Shown in pieces: positions 37,701-49,495 of a DNA stretch of 64,000 nt. Position numbers and translations under genes: made by a program. Position 1 is the first letter of the stretch. The number at the start of each line of letters is the position of its first letter. This DNA comes from Perilla frutescens (taxonomy: Eukaryota; Streptophyta; Magnoliopsida; Lamiales; Lamiaceae). Under the pieces are notes generated by a model. The model did not search any database. It was not told the origin of the DNA and saw only the letters and a program-made list of their open reading frames with translations. Location of the stretch: NCBI GenBank assembly GCA_026008535.1, contig BRKX01000002.1:67663380-67727379 (forward strand). The letters are read 5' to 3'.

Positions 37701-40700
37701 TAGCAGACTTCATAGTTTTAGGGGTATGAGTTACACGTTTTTTGGTGGTTTTTTTTTTTTTTTCAGGCGTGTCATATGGTGCCATGCGGGTCCGCATGTG
37801 TCCCGCACATTTGACGGTCTGATCATATTTTACAAAGTTTGATGCAAGACTTTGTTCTTACTTTTTATAGTCTTCCATAATGATGTTGATGACGATTCTC
37901 CAAGTACAACTCTCAAAACATCATATAGCAAGCTCAACATACACGGGAAATTCTACTCTAATGGTTGTGGCAATAATACATTTTAATAATTTTTTTATTA
38001 TCACTCTAGTATAATTTTATTATTTTTTAAATAATATATTAATCGTTGAGATAGTATCCCAACCACTAGGGCAGTATTTTCCCTGCTTAACTCACAAGAT
38101 AATGTTTCTCCATCTTATTCGGAAAATTTTCTTCTAATGTTGCAAAATATTCCTATTGAATTAGAAGAGCATTCATCCTTATCTTCCATAAAGTGAAATA
38201 ATTTGAATAATTGAATTTCACATTTTCAAATTTCTAGATATTCATCAAGATGGACCCAAAGTTCTTGATATCACTTGTTTGAAAAAAGAAAAAATATATA
38301 TCTGATTCACCTAAAAAATAGCCCCACGGGGCATAGGGAGTTTGCTTATTTTATCCATCAATAGCATAGTACAAATGCCCATACTTAGGGGTGTAATCTA
38401 CACCAGCCGATTATTGACAAACTCAAATTTAACTTTTTTTTTACTTGTTTATTATCAATTGAGAGGGTTCTGAGCTTTATTTATAGAATAGAGGTGCATG
38501 AGTTTCTTTTAGCTTGATCGAATTTTCTAAATGTCAATTTAATATTCATTATTTTTTTAAAATAAAATATTTTACTCACAAATAATACTATATTTATTTA
38601 TTTTTTTCTTATAGTAAATAATATTAATTAGAGACTTATGTAATCTTAATTAATGTTAAGCTTTCAATGTGGGATGTCTTAAATTTAAGTCCTCACATTC
38701 CCCAACATTTTAAATGTCCTTTCGAATGACCAATTAACTTCATCGATTAATTACCCACTCATTAAAAATTAATTTTGAGAAAATAAAAATTCTACTTTAA
38801 ATATAGATTAATTGTACATTATTTAATTACTAAAAAAATAAATATAGTGGCCACAAAAAAGCAATGGGACGATTCATGTATTATATTCATTTTTCCAGCA
38901 ATCCCTCACATGAGTGGAATTTAGTGCATGTGTGAATGCATACACCAAATCCATTCTTAGAATGAGACATTATTGAACGATGATAAGTAGCTTGTGACTT
39001 TAAGCCTTTCATTTTCAACAAAGACCACTGATGCCCCGAACTATTCCTCCATTGTGTATACCTAGTCAACAAGATTGACACAAGACTATCTCTAACATCA
39101 TATACTATCAACATCATATGTTATCAGGTCATGGACAACATCTTTAAATTCAGAAGGTTACTTTGAAGCAATAACACTTTTCACTTATATACGTGTGTTC
39201 TTTTTTAATCCTATCATAGCCAATCTCATTTAGGCATTAAAAGTCTTTAGACTTAGCCTCTCTAAACACTTGGTTTTCTCTCTAGGGAAGAGTTGAAGAT
39301 TTGATCTTCTAACTGTTACAACTTGAATCCTTAGAACTTAATTTTCCCATTAATTGAATCATGTTCTTGGGGATCTCCAATCGTCATTGGTTGGTTATAA
39401 CAATAATTTTTCTTTGAATGTGGGGGTTTTAAACTCATTCTCTCTAGTAATTTGAACTATCATTTTTACAACTATTCCCATAAACTTCATGTCAAATTTC
39501 CTTTAACATGCGTTCCATATCAATACACTGCCCATGTAAAAACGAATTGTAACGTAATTGTTACAACATTATAAAATGTCATTAATGTACATGCATTTAT
39601 ATCATTTATTGAAAATGATCATTTGATAACATTGGGTTATCATGTGTCATTTGAAATTGTTTACATGTGATATGAACCATATGTACCATATTATCAGAAG
39701 AATCTGCAATCACCTAAATTAACATTTTCCACAACATCGTTTGGATAAAATTAAACCTTTTAGACTCAAACAATAGTCTAAAGCTATAGTTGGCTAAAAG
39801 TGAGTTCGAAACAAGATTCTTTTAAGTGTTTGGAGCATACAACACAACTAGAGGTCAGTTACATGACCACATTTCCTACTCTAGCCAATTCACACGAGGC
39901 TTGGTTACTCACATGGAGCTTTCTTTCTTCAACAACATTATAGGAAGAAAATGCCTCATTTTGCAGAGCACACATGACATTTCCCTTAGTTTATCTAAAT
40001 GATTAATTTCTGAGACAACGGCTAAGTCACAATCTTCCCACTGGTTTAATCAAATGTTTGCATTGACCTCTTATCTTTGTCCTTTTTACTTGGTGCTTTC
40101 ATTTGCATATTAGATATCACATTTAATAGGTTTAATATTTATAGGTAAGCTTAATTAATCAATGTTAAGTTTTCAATGTGGGATGTCTTAAATGTGACTT
40201 CTCACATTCCCCCACATTTTTTTAGGGTACATTCCTCCACATTTTAAATGCTATTTCGGATGATGAACTTTAATGATTAATTTCTCATTCACCAAAAATT
40301 AATTTGATAAAAATGAAAACAAAAAAATTATCAACTTTAAACGTAGATTAATTGTAAACCAAATTTCTACAAAATTAAATATTGTGACCACCCAAAATTG
40401 GATAAAATGAGATGACAACTCTTTTAATAAACTAATTTTCCAACAATATTTTCAAGTTAATTTTCTTATTAACTTGCTCCTAAGCTAACAAGCCGAAGAG
40501 TGTCAAGCTCAACCTTAACTCGTTCAGTTAACGATCTTTATTAAATGAGCTTGAACGAGCTTTTATCAAGTTGAAATCTCAAGATCCAAGTAGCTCATGA
40601 ATAAATAAGTTGGCTGATCTACAACCCTATTCATACCTTAAACATATTTATATGAAACCCTACTAATGAATTGGGTCGTTGATGCTAAAATTTATATTTT

Positions 40701-43700
40701 CAAATTATAGACTGTGTTATGTGCAAGTGTACACAAATATAGCAAGCAATGATACGGGTCGAATCCATAGAAAATTAAGGTTAAATTTGAAAATGCAAGT
40801 ATTAACAATCTGATTTCCTTCACTATTTAAACAAATGAGAATTAATATGGAATTGAAAAAATTGCTTTACTTCTTAACAATAAAAACTAAGCTTAAGCAA
40901 CCATGAAACACTAAACAAAATCAAGTGAGAATTCAAGAAGTGAAAAATGGTCCTAGGGTGCTATTCCCTAAATGATGATGTTCTTGAAAATCTCTTAACT
41001 TATAAAATCATTCCCCTCTTTACCAAGATATGAACTAAATTAGTCTACGTAATTTCACAAGCATCTTAAACCTTAGGACTAGCATTAGATTCCCTATCTC
41101 TCTAGTGGACATTCACAACACTACCTTACCAAGAACTCCAAATTAATTTCATCTTCCTAATTGCTCATTACTCTCTTGAATTAACAAATAATTAAGCTCA
41201 TAAATCAATTATTAAACATCCAATTAAACCCTAATGGAGGTCGCCCACTAGAATTTTAGCAAATAAATCATTGATTCATGAGGATAAAAGAGGGAAATTA
41301 TTCATAAATCAAGAAATCATCTCAAACACCAATCATTTAGGAAATTCACACCCTAGAACTATGCAAGGATTGAAATATCGCGGATATATCGCAGATATTG
41401 ACATTACGATACGGATATTGGGGAGAATATCTTTTTTCTCGAGTATCGACGAAATATCGCAATATATCGCAAAATATCACAAATTATCGCAATATATTGT
41501 GATTTTTTTATATTTCTATAATATATTTTGATTTTTATTTAATGCTATATATTTTTGTGGTCTTTTTTAGGTCTTCAATGTAATTATTTGAATTGCAATA
41601 TTCTTTGCTTTATAAAGACATCAACTTTGCAAAAAATTATAAGAGAAAGAAGACCAGGAAACCAACGGATGTCTTAGAAAGAAAAGTGAGATGCACCGGC
41701 TTTATTTTTTCAGTTAGGGGACATGATGAACAAATCACTAAATTTTTTCTCCCCATATATCATACGAAATTGAAATTTAAGAAATCAAGAAACATATCAA
41801 GCGCATGTGCATAATTATATTCATAATTACTCTAATGTGATGAGTTGGTACCAATATTGTTTAGAACAAGATGTCATTCCATCTACTATATTTGAACCTC
41901 ATAGATCCTCATTTTGGTATTAATTGTACTTTATATTGTTTATTTAGTTATTTTATGTTGTATTATATATTATTTTGTCAAATGTATTGTTTCATAAGGT
42001 AATTATATAATGTATTATTCATATGATTGCTTTCAAAATACAATTCTATCAAAAAATTTAGTGGAATATGTGCATAATAATATGTCATAATAGTTCCTAA
42101 AATTTCTTGCTAAATTTCCAAGATTTCCGTCATTTTTTTCAATTTTCTGTGATATCGATACATTCGGTGATATATCCGTAAAATTGAAGTTGTGATATAT
42201 GTTGTGATAGCGATGTTTTCATCCTTGAAGCTATGGAAATTAGTCACTCATGAGAACTAGAGTAAACATACAATCAACACAAGAAATCATGAAAGAGAGA
42301 TAAGAATAAACCAAAAAAGAAGAATAATTCTTAAACTCCTTCCTTGATCCAAGCCTTCCCCACTTCTCAAATTTCACAACTATTTTTCTCTCCAATTTTA
42401 CTAACAAAGTGAGGCATCCTCCTCAATTTCGAATTCAAAGGCCTTTTATGCTTAGGGCAAAATTTCACAATAAAACAAATTCTAAAATGGGAAAAATTAG
42501 AAAAAAAATCCATGGAAAAAATGACGAGGTGCGAGACAGGTCACTCGTGCCGCACTCGCGCATCTCTCTCGTGTTAAGCTCGCGCCCTCCGGTCGCGCCT
42601 CGTCCAAAGTTGAATCCTTTGCTGAATCGGAGCTTAGGTCGCGCTTCGTGCTCACGTCCTCCAGTCGCGCCAGACGGCGCAATTGAGTGGCTCACGCTAA
42701 TTATTCGTGTTTTGTCAACTTGCACACCCTTTGCAAAATTGAGGCTTGGGGTCGCACCTTTGGCGCTCTCGTGATGCTCGGGCCGAACTTTAAGACTTGA
42801 TTTCTTCTACGTCGCACCCCACGAGGTTAGTGTTGCACCTCTGGGCTAAGAGCTTGAGAGCCCACCCCCTATATATGCACCACAAACCTCTATGAAAAAT
42901 TTCCTTTTGGGCCAAAAATCAAAATATTTGGATCGAGTTATAAATTGGGAATATATATATAGTTCAAGTTAAAATAAAAACAAGGGATAATTTCATTTTT
43001 AGTCCCGCTAAAATAGGGTCAAAACACTTTTTGTCCTATATCTTATGTTTTTGGTCCCATAATTTATTAGCTCGAGACTTTTAGTTCCAAGTGTTTTTTT
43101 TTTTGAACATTTTTAGTCTTAAAACTAACTGTATATTTTTCTTATATTTTTTTTTGATGTTTTTTTCCGTATATTTGTCGAGAATTTTTCTGAACAAAAA
43201 TTATATATTGGCAAGAAGTTGAAATGGTTTTGTTAGGCATTTTGCTTGACATTTGTTGGGCATTTTGCTCAATATTTTGTTGAATATTGTGCTTAAATTT
43301 TTTGAGATATTATGTTATTTTGTTCGGTATTATGCTGAATTTTTTGTTATATATTTTTCTCTTTTTTTCTTAATGATTTGCTGAAAAAATGAAGTCGAAA
43401 TGTCCTTTAAATAAATAAATATATATATATTGTTAGAATTCGTTGCTCAAAATACTGAATAATCGAATAAGTGCAAATGTCAAACTTAATGTTGAAGCTA
43501 GTGCTTCCACTGTACTAGAGGAAATTTAAGAGATAATTTGTACAATAATTAATTTTAAATCGCACACCTTCGGTATGTGACTGCCTCAAGGCGAAATTCC
43601 ACTTTCACTAGTGGTACAACTATAATGTCGATGTTGTTCTAATGAAAATGTATCGGTACAACTTTACACACAACTAATGAAAATGTATCGGTTGTTCTAA

Positions 43701-45198
43701 ACATTGGACTTGGTGAGGAATCAATTGTGGTAAATTTCGAAGCTAAAACTAAGATTCAAGCTCTGGATTTTCTCACACTCAATGGTGATAATTTCTCTGG
43801 TTGAATACTTTCTCCATTCTCCAATTGTGAAGTTTGCTCCTTATAGCCTTCCCCAATTGGTTTGGTCTCTTCACATGTTTTCTCATTGGTCGTGGGTTGA
43901 GATAACCGCCACACCTTGATCTTCCTCTCTTAGGGCTTAACTGCTCTTCATTGTGACTCAAGTGTGAATCCATGTCCTCCTTCACTACACTCAACCGCTC
44001 GATCCACTAATCCACCTATAAGATAAGTTGGTTAGAGAGGGAAAGAAGGAGATATATAACACGATTCCTAAAATGTAGGGATCTCTTTGACTATTTATTC
44101 AGATTATATAATTAATCCTAAAAACTAGGAAATGATAAGATTACTTCGCGAAGTATTTCGGTCAATATTATCAGAATGACACATCGAGTATAACATTGAA
44201 GATAATGTTGACAAGCACTGATGTGGAATTATTCCTAACACACACACACACATACCGTACTTGTGTCGAAAAATAAACATTTGGGATCAAAAGTGTCGAG
44301 CTAATAAACTATGGGTCAAAAAATGAAAAATATGAGATCAAAATCAAAAGTGTTTTGACCCTATTCTAATGGGACTAAAAGTGAAATTATCCCTAAAAAC
44401 AAAATCAAATGATTTCACTATTGACTCGGATCAATTTGATAATATTCCTATTTGTCACTGAATTACCACTATATATGTACGTAGCGCACTTATTTTGTGA
44501 TAATCTAGATCTTCTTTTGTTATACTAAAATTGTGAAAATGTTGATAAATAAATTAAACAAGAATAATTTCGTATGGTAATTGTTTGTAAATAAATAATT
44601 ATATTTTTAACCATTAATATATATGTTTTTACGTTTACTTAATTTAGCAGTGTGATCGCTGAGACAATAGAAAGGTATCAAAAAAGTACGAAGGCTCCAA
44701 CTACTGAGAGAAACACTACAGAAAATATACAGGTCAGGATTTTTCTCATTTTAATCTAGTCTACATTATTTATTTTTATTTTGTGTTTTCAAAAAGAAGT
44801 CTCCATTATTATTTCACACGCTATTAAAAAAGAAAATGACTTTGTTTCTATAATATTATTGTAACATTAAGTATGGTCCATTGTTACATGTTATATTTCT
44901 TGTCTAGTGATCTTGCAAATCGCTGGTGTAATATTCCTTTGTTTTAATTTACTATCTATGTTGTTGAATAATTATTGGAATAAACACATATATCAATTCA
45001 AAAACCATAGTATCAGTCATTATCATTATGTGTACAACGGAATCATTGTTAAAGTATAACTTAAATTTATGAAACAAGTTAAATGAATCTAGTTCCTGTA
45101 CCTATAAATATATATGAATCATATCCTTAAAAATGAGTGAATGTATCTATATTTAATATATATAGTTGAGTGGAGAGACGTGTATCAAACTATATATA

Positions 45199-45243
<45 letters not shown>

Positions 45244-47292
45244 GTGGATTCAAGTGAGAATGAATCTCTATGTGGAAAATAGGAATGAATCTTTACCACA
45301 CAATCTTGTATTTTAACGAGCAAGAATGAGTCAAAATAGGGGTGGCATTAACATTGACTTGAAAGTGACAGAGTGATAAGTAGACTATGTTGTAGGATTC
45401 TCCTTATCTTTTCCTCAAAACACCTTCTTGTATCAAAAAAAGCACCATTTGCATGAGATCATAAGATAAAGTAAAAAACCACCGGACATATCACTTATCA
45501 CGATGAATTATATTTGTTCAATACACCATTGTCAAAATTCCTTACAAACTTTTGTTTTCTTTAAAAGATTCTTAACTATTCCTGTTGGTTGAGGACTGAC
45601 GTGCTGAGTGGCTCTCTATGGAATTTTACGGAGGGTAAAATTGAAATAAAATTAAAAGGCTTGCGTCTCGTTGTAATTGACTATAAATTGAGGTATTTTT
45701 CTGTAAAGTTACAAACGTTGAGGTATAATATGATAATTGGCCTTGTCATGCTCCTATATTTGCATAAATTAAGTATGATCTTTTCGTATTAAGACCTCCA
45801 TTCTTAAAATATCAATATATCTATTTTCTGCTGCAGTTAATATGATTCTGAATGATGAGTTTATTAATCTTCATACTAATTACATTTGTCTTAAATGAAT
45901 AGTATTTGAAAGACGAAACAGCTGGCTTGTATAAGAAGATTGAGGTCATTGAAGATAGCAAGAGGTTATAATTCAATTTGGACACAGTAGTTTCTAATTT
46001 CTTACAATCGGATTCATGTATAGTTTTGGAAATTAAACTTTTGTTGCAAAGTTTATGATAAAAAAAAAGTCGATCAATTTCATGTATCAGAAAGCTTTTG
46101 GGAGAGAACTTGGATTCTTGTTCTGTTAGTGAACTAGGCGAGCTCGAACAACAACTAGAACGAAGTTTAAGCAACATCAGAGCAAGAAAGGTATGTTTCT
46201 CTCTGGTGGGCGTCGGGATAGCATAGAATTTTCCCTTTTATGTCCAACAAAACAAATTAATCTACACAACTATTTTCTAATGCGATCCTTTTTATTTTTC
46301 TCTCGTTTACAGAATATAGTATTTAAAGAGCAAATCGATCTGCTGAAGGCACAGGTATATATATGTATTTGATATATCTCTCACGTCCAACGTTGAAATT
46401 TCCGTGAATGGAGCTCGTTCATTAATTACTTACCAAAGAAGTTGTGTATATGGTGATGCAGGAGAAGATTCTAATCAAAGAAAACCTAGAGTTGAGAAAA
46501 AAGGTGGGAAATAAACACCAAACTCTTATTTTATTGGGTACGTTAATTGCACCACAACCTACAATCTTTATACATAATTTTAAATTCCACCCGACTTTTA
46601 AACATGCATGCTCATATTTTTCCAGCAACCGGATTCTAATGTGCCTAACATCTTTATTTTTGGATACATATATATATATATATATGCATACCACATCAAA
46701 ATATGCACCCACATGAAAAAACAGAACTGACCACATCAAAATCCGATTGCTGGAGAATGAGCATGTTTAATATGCTGTTAAATTTGTGAAGTTAAAAATT
46801 GGTATCCAAATTACAATTTGGTGTAAAGATTGTGATTTTTGGTGCAATTAATCCTATTTCATTTTCCGAATTTATTATTGCAAAAGATGAGGTATATATA
46901 ATATGTAAATCAGAATTTCTTGCTCGGACAAATGACGATATTAGTACGTATTTCAGGGCATTTCTTGTGCAAAATCACATAAGAAAATGTCCTGATTGCG
47001 CTGAATTTTTTTTCCCTAAAAAATCCATTTTAGGCACATATATATATATATGAGGGTATTATGTAACCGTTATCGGAGGGGTATATGTGAAATACTGCTT
47101 TTCTAGTTCGTGCATAATTAAGTTGCTTAGCATAATATATGATGACCCAAATTGGTTTTCTGTTTGTTGTTTATCTGATTTATACAGTTGGAAACACTGC
47201 CGTTGGAGTTGTCGATTGCTCCGATGGTTCAACCTACGACAGAAACTGTCGACGTGGAGACGGCTTTGTTCATAGGACTTCCCACATCTTAA
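30592..47292 (+). CDS. MIKC-type MADS-box transcription factor, TM3/SOC1 clade
   Basis: Complete 204-residue protein from seven exons: 30592-30773, 44651-44732, 45903-45964, 46091-46190, 46313-46354, 46462-46503 and 47188-47292. The exon lengths (182, 82, 62, 100, 42, 42) are the standard MIKC pattern. The MADS domain (1-60) reads MVRGKTQMKRIENATSRQVT... and ...KLYEFSSS. The K domain covers about 89-170, with KRKLLGENLDSCSVSELGEL and LERSLSNIRARK. The C-terminus ends VETALFIGLPTS, the SOC1-clade motif. Family members are nuclear, dimerise, bind CArG boxes and promote flowering or affect flower ageing (SOC1 and AGL42 types); which subgroup is uncertain. Residue 26 is Ser where Asn is usual, and Gln-Leu replaces the common Glu-Val after VLCDA. 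Intron 1 is 13.9 kb. The exon 2 acceptor is a tandem TAGCAG, so an isoform with one extra Ser is possible. All joins are canonical and there are no frame breaks. Confidence 0.93.
31291..31500. repeat. Two-copy 105-bp tandem duplication
   Basis: TACCTCAACTACTACCCTTA at 31291 recurs as TACCTGAACTACTACCCTTA at 31396. Both are followed by AATCTTTGTAAATTAAAC variants and AGTTTTAAGTGA. It lies in intron 1 of the MADS gene. Confidence 0.88.
32465..33017 (-). pseudogene. Ty1/copia gag (UBN2-type) remnant
   Basis: Read on the minus strand from 33017 it gives MVAYHVDKSEKFNGINFKGW and then QQKVKNMFYLITLNFARF. Further on come EDARAKKFLVGRFLNYKM and ISQMQELQIIFHDIHSKGM, then a zinc-knuckle-like CFRCDKHGHKTF near 32490. 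The order matches copia gag. Several stop codons and frame shifts interrupt it, and the last knuckle Cys appears replaced. No pol domain follows, so it is a decayed insertion inside the MADS intron, antisense to the host gene. Confidence 0.8.
33018..33660 (-). mobile_element. Probable 5' flank/LTR region of the copia remnant
   Basis: Sequence upstream of the gag remnant on the minus strand. GTAGAATCTACCGA occurs here (33130) and also beyond the gag 3' end (32408), which may mark shared retroelement ends. Boundaries are not resolved and no PBS was found. Confidence 0.35.
33688..33834. repeat. Inverted repeat with arms of about 50 bp
   Basis: The left arm 33688-33737 (GAGAACGGATTTGTTTATTA and on) pairs with the right arm 33784-33834 (ending AAACAAGCACCGTTCTC) with few mismatches and a loop of about 46 bp. 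It lies next to an (AT)n run with GGGGTTGG, so it may be part of a MITE. Confidence 0.85.
34555..34762. mobile_element. Foldback element with arms of about 75 bp
   Basis: The left arm starts CAGGTTACATCCCTG and includes TACAAGAATTTGAGGAAATC and ACATTATACATGTTTCA. The right arm is its near-perfect inverse, ending CAGGGATATAACCTG. The loop is about 55 bp. Non-coding, in MADS intron 1. If transcribed it would form a long stable stem. Confidence 0.88.
35209..35597. mobile_element. MITE, about 390 bp
   Basis: Inverted ends are GGTTAATATCATATTCTATC (left) and, inward from the right, GAGATTAATACCATATTCTA. They continue into TCTCAACTTT. A second inverted pair (ATTATAATTTATATCCCAAA against TTGGGATATAATTTGAA) lies further in. 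The superfamily is not certain. Confidence 0.7.
36814..37054. mobile_element. Stowaway-type MITE (241 bp)
   Basis: Ends CTCCTTATGTTTATGAATAA (left) and AGAAACGGAAGGAG (right), flanked by TA. The interior resembles the Stowaway copy at 49957-50159 (TTCATTTAATGCATT, AATTAATTTATTAATTTGTG). This is a Tc1/mariner-derived MITE. Confidence 0.8.
37944..38083. mobile_element. Small MITE (140 bp)
   Basis: The left end GGGAAATTCTACTCTAATGG, then TTG, mirrors the right end (inward: GGGAAAATACTGCCCTAGTG, then GTTG). The interior is AT-rich and partly self-complementary. Confidence 0.75.
38630..40400. repeat. Direct repeats flanking a 1.3-kb unknown segment
   Basis: A block at 38650-38850 (AATGTTAAGCTTTCAATGTG, GGATGTCTTAAAT, then CATTTTAAATG) recurs at 40155-40395 in the same order and orientation, with many differences. 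The arrangement resembles the two LTRs of a small retroelement, but no PBS or polypurine tract was seen and the middle (38860-40140) has no recognisable coding content. Confidence 0.45.
40675..42870 (-). mobile_element. LTR of the 9-kb/53-kb family (copy c), split by a hAT element
   Basis: The left part has GTGTACACAAATATAGCAAG and GGTCGAATCCATAG, like the left end of the LTR at 53058. The right part has AACTCCTTCCTTGATCCAAG and a GC-rich core with GTCGCGCC words (42530-42800), like 53900-54340. The pieces are separated by the hAT element at 41364-42227. More diverged than copies a and d. Confidence 0.5.
41364..42227. mobile_element. hAT-like element (864 bp) nested in the LTR
   Basis: Left end CAAGGATTGAAATATCGC; right end, inward, CAAGGATGAAAACATCGC. 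It is flanked by 8-bp sequences GAACTATG (41356-41363) and AAGCTATG (42228-42235), which agree at six of eight positions. Sub-terminal ATATCGCAATATATCGC repeats are present at both ends. No transposase is recognisable inside. Confidence 0.75.
42984..44393. mobile_element. MULE with long inverted ends and perfect 9-bp target duplication
   Basis: The left terminus GGGATAATTTCATTTTTAGT, CCC..., AATAGGGTCAAAACACTTTT is mirrored at the right (GGGATAATTTCACTTTTAGT and so on). TAAAAACAA flanks both sides (42975-42983 and 44394-44402). A 9-bp duplication with arms over 80 bp fits Mutator. The interior is largely the LTR at 43431-44240. The element ends 257 bp before exon 2 of the MADS gene. Confidence 0.88.
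43431..44240. mobile_element. Probable solo Ty1/copia LTR nested in the MULE
   Basis: Starts TGTTAGAATTCGTTGC and ends GGAATTATTCCTAACA, the usual TG...CA copia-type termini. The flanks are simple repeats ((AT)n left, (AC)n right), so no target duplication can be confirmed. No coding domain. Confidence 0.55.
44733..45902 (+). other. Intron 2 of the SOC1-like gene with a MULE-end-like block
   Basis: 45190-45240 is a long (AT)n run. It passes into ATAGGGGTGGATTCAAGTGA, GAATGAATC and a GGGGTGGCATTAAC block, like the left end of the MULE family at 18470. No matching right end is seen, so it is probably a truncated copy. The rest of the intron shows nothing recognisable. Confidence 0.55.
46504..47187 (+). 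other. Intron 6 of the SOC1-like gene
   Basis: AT-rich intron between AAAAAG/GTGGGA and TATACAG/TTGG. It contains (AT)n runs at 46670-46685 and 47039-47051. No element recognised. Confidence 0.8.
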
Positions 47293-47567
47293 ACCACCAA
47301 TATTTAGGTTTCATGGCCATGCACCTAAGAGTGAAGTAAGATTTAATTACAAGTTTAATTGTAAAATAATGTTAACATGTTAAGCATTAGCAGTATCTAA
47401 TATTAATATTAATATTATTTTTTTCAAATCTTTTTTTTTTTGTCAAATTAAATATTCTTGAAGTATAGAAAGAAATTGTGCTTTATCAGGAGTGTATAGT
47501 GGAGGAAGAACCGTAAATTGTAGCAATAATTTATTGTAATGATCTATTCAAAATTTTATGCTACAAA

Positions 47568-47573
47568 AATAAA
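47568..47573 (+). terminator. Candidate polyadenylation signal of the SOC1-like gene
   Basis: AATAAA 276 bp downstream of the stop codon at 47290-47292, in T-rich surroundings. The assignment is inferred from position only. Confidence 0.4.
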
Positions 47574-47817
47574 CACTTTCTGTTTTATTGATACTTATTA
47601 ATGTCCATGAAGCCCGATAATAGTGGTTTTACATGTTGGGAAATGATGCCACCATGACTGTTCTACTTCTACATATCTGTATGATAGGAATCCGATAAAT
47701 TTATATTTTTTGTTAAAATAATAAAGTTGATGAGGCGCGTGCTAGATGGACAAATTTATATTGAATTATTCATTTGGATGAATAATTATTTTCCGCACGC
47801 ACGAAGACACACACAAG

Positions 47818-47960
47818 GAGACTTAGTCCCGATGGGAATGATCTAGTGGTGGAGTGAGATCGGAGACCAAAGATTACGGGTTCGAATCTCCTCAATACCA
47901 ACCAAATGGGTGGGTCGAAGGTCAAACCGTCACACCCGCAAAAAAGAAAGAAAAAGAAAT
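47818..47960 (+). mobile_element. tRNA-derived SINE
   Basis: A box-A-like TAGTGGTGGAGTGAGA is followed by a box-B-like GGGTTCGAATCTC about 45 bp later. The element then runs through CAATACCAACC to an A-rich tail (AAAAAAGAAAGAAAAAG). This layout is that of plant Pol III SINEs. A related phrase (TTCAAATCTCCTCAATA) occurs at about 36590. Confidence 0.65.
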
Positions 47961-48335
47961 TACCCTAAAAAATATTATTCATATAATCATAATACTATAA
48001 AGTATTACTCAAACTATATACTATAAAGTATAATTCATAGCTTAAAAGTATCAAATTTGCTTCTTGATTTATGTGTTTATTTTATTCAAATTATGATTCA
48101 TTCCATCCTAAGGTTTAGAATTTAGGGGCTCAGGGTTTAGTTTTTTTTTTAAGAAGTTTTTTAGGGTTTTAAGAGTTTTTTAGTTTTTTTTAGGTTATTT
48201 AGAGTTTAGATTTTTTTTTCAAGTTTATTAATTAATCCCAATTAGTGTTTATATTTAAATTAAAAAATTAATTATTGACGGCAGTGCACGAGCTCACGCG
48301 TTAGCATCAGGCGAGCGCACTGAGTGAATTGCTGG
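47961..48335. other. AT-rich spacer with dispersed repeat
   Basis: No gene. 48110-48330 shares the TTAATTA/GTGCACGAG/GCGTTAGCATC repeat with 14.2 kb and 37.1 kb. The repeat continues after the hAT element (49496 onward), so the hAT inserted into it. Confidence 0.5.
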
Positions 48336-49487
<1,152 letters not shown>

Positions 49488-49495
49488 ATTGTTGG

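Larger units (their letters stand above)
30774..44650 (+). other. Giant first intron of the SOC1-like gene (13.9 kb)
   Basis: Runs from CAG/GTAAAT to TAGCAG/TG. It contains transposons and foldbacks listed separately, plus (GT)n at about 30845-30866 and (AC)n at about 31690-31724. Stretches 31510-32440, 33840-34550, 35600-36810, 37060-37940 and 38090-38630 show no bounded element, apart from (AT)n at 32290-32306. 36535-36610 has a SINE-like phrase (GTTCAAATCTCCTCAATA). 37080-37330 shares a dispersed repeat with 14.2 and 48.2 kb. In MIKC genes the first intron often holds regulatory sites; none can be picked out here by eye. Confidence 0.85.

Noticed and set aside
42409..42774. 121-residue frame (and minus-strand frames over the same stretch)
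   Set aside because: Open only because of the GC-rich LTR core; no domain and no conservation with the other LTR copies' frames.
46200..46312. Retained-intron or extra exon in the K-domain region of the MADS gene
   Set aside because: The interval has stops and clean GT/AG borders, and the 100/42/42 exon pattern is standard.
47087..47339. Two frames overlapping the last MADS exon
   Set aside because: They are other frames of the real exon 7 (47188-47292), which ends in the VETALFIGLP motif.
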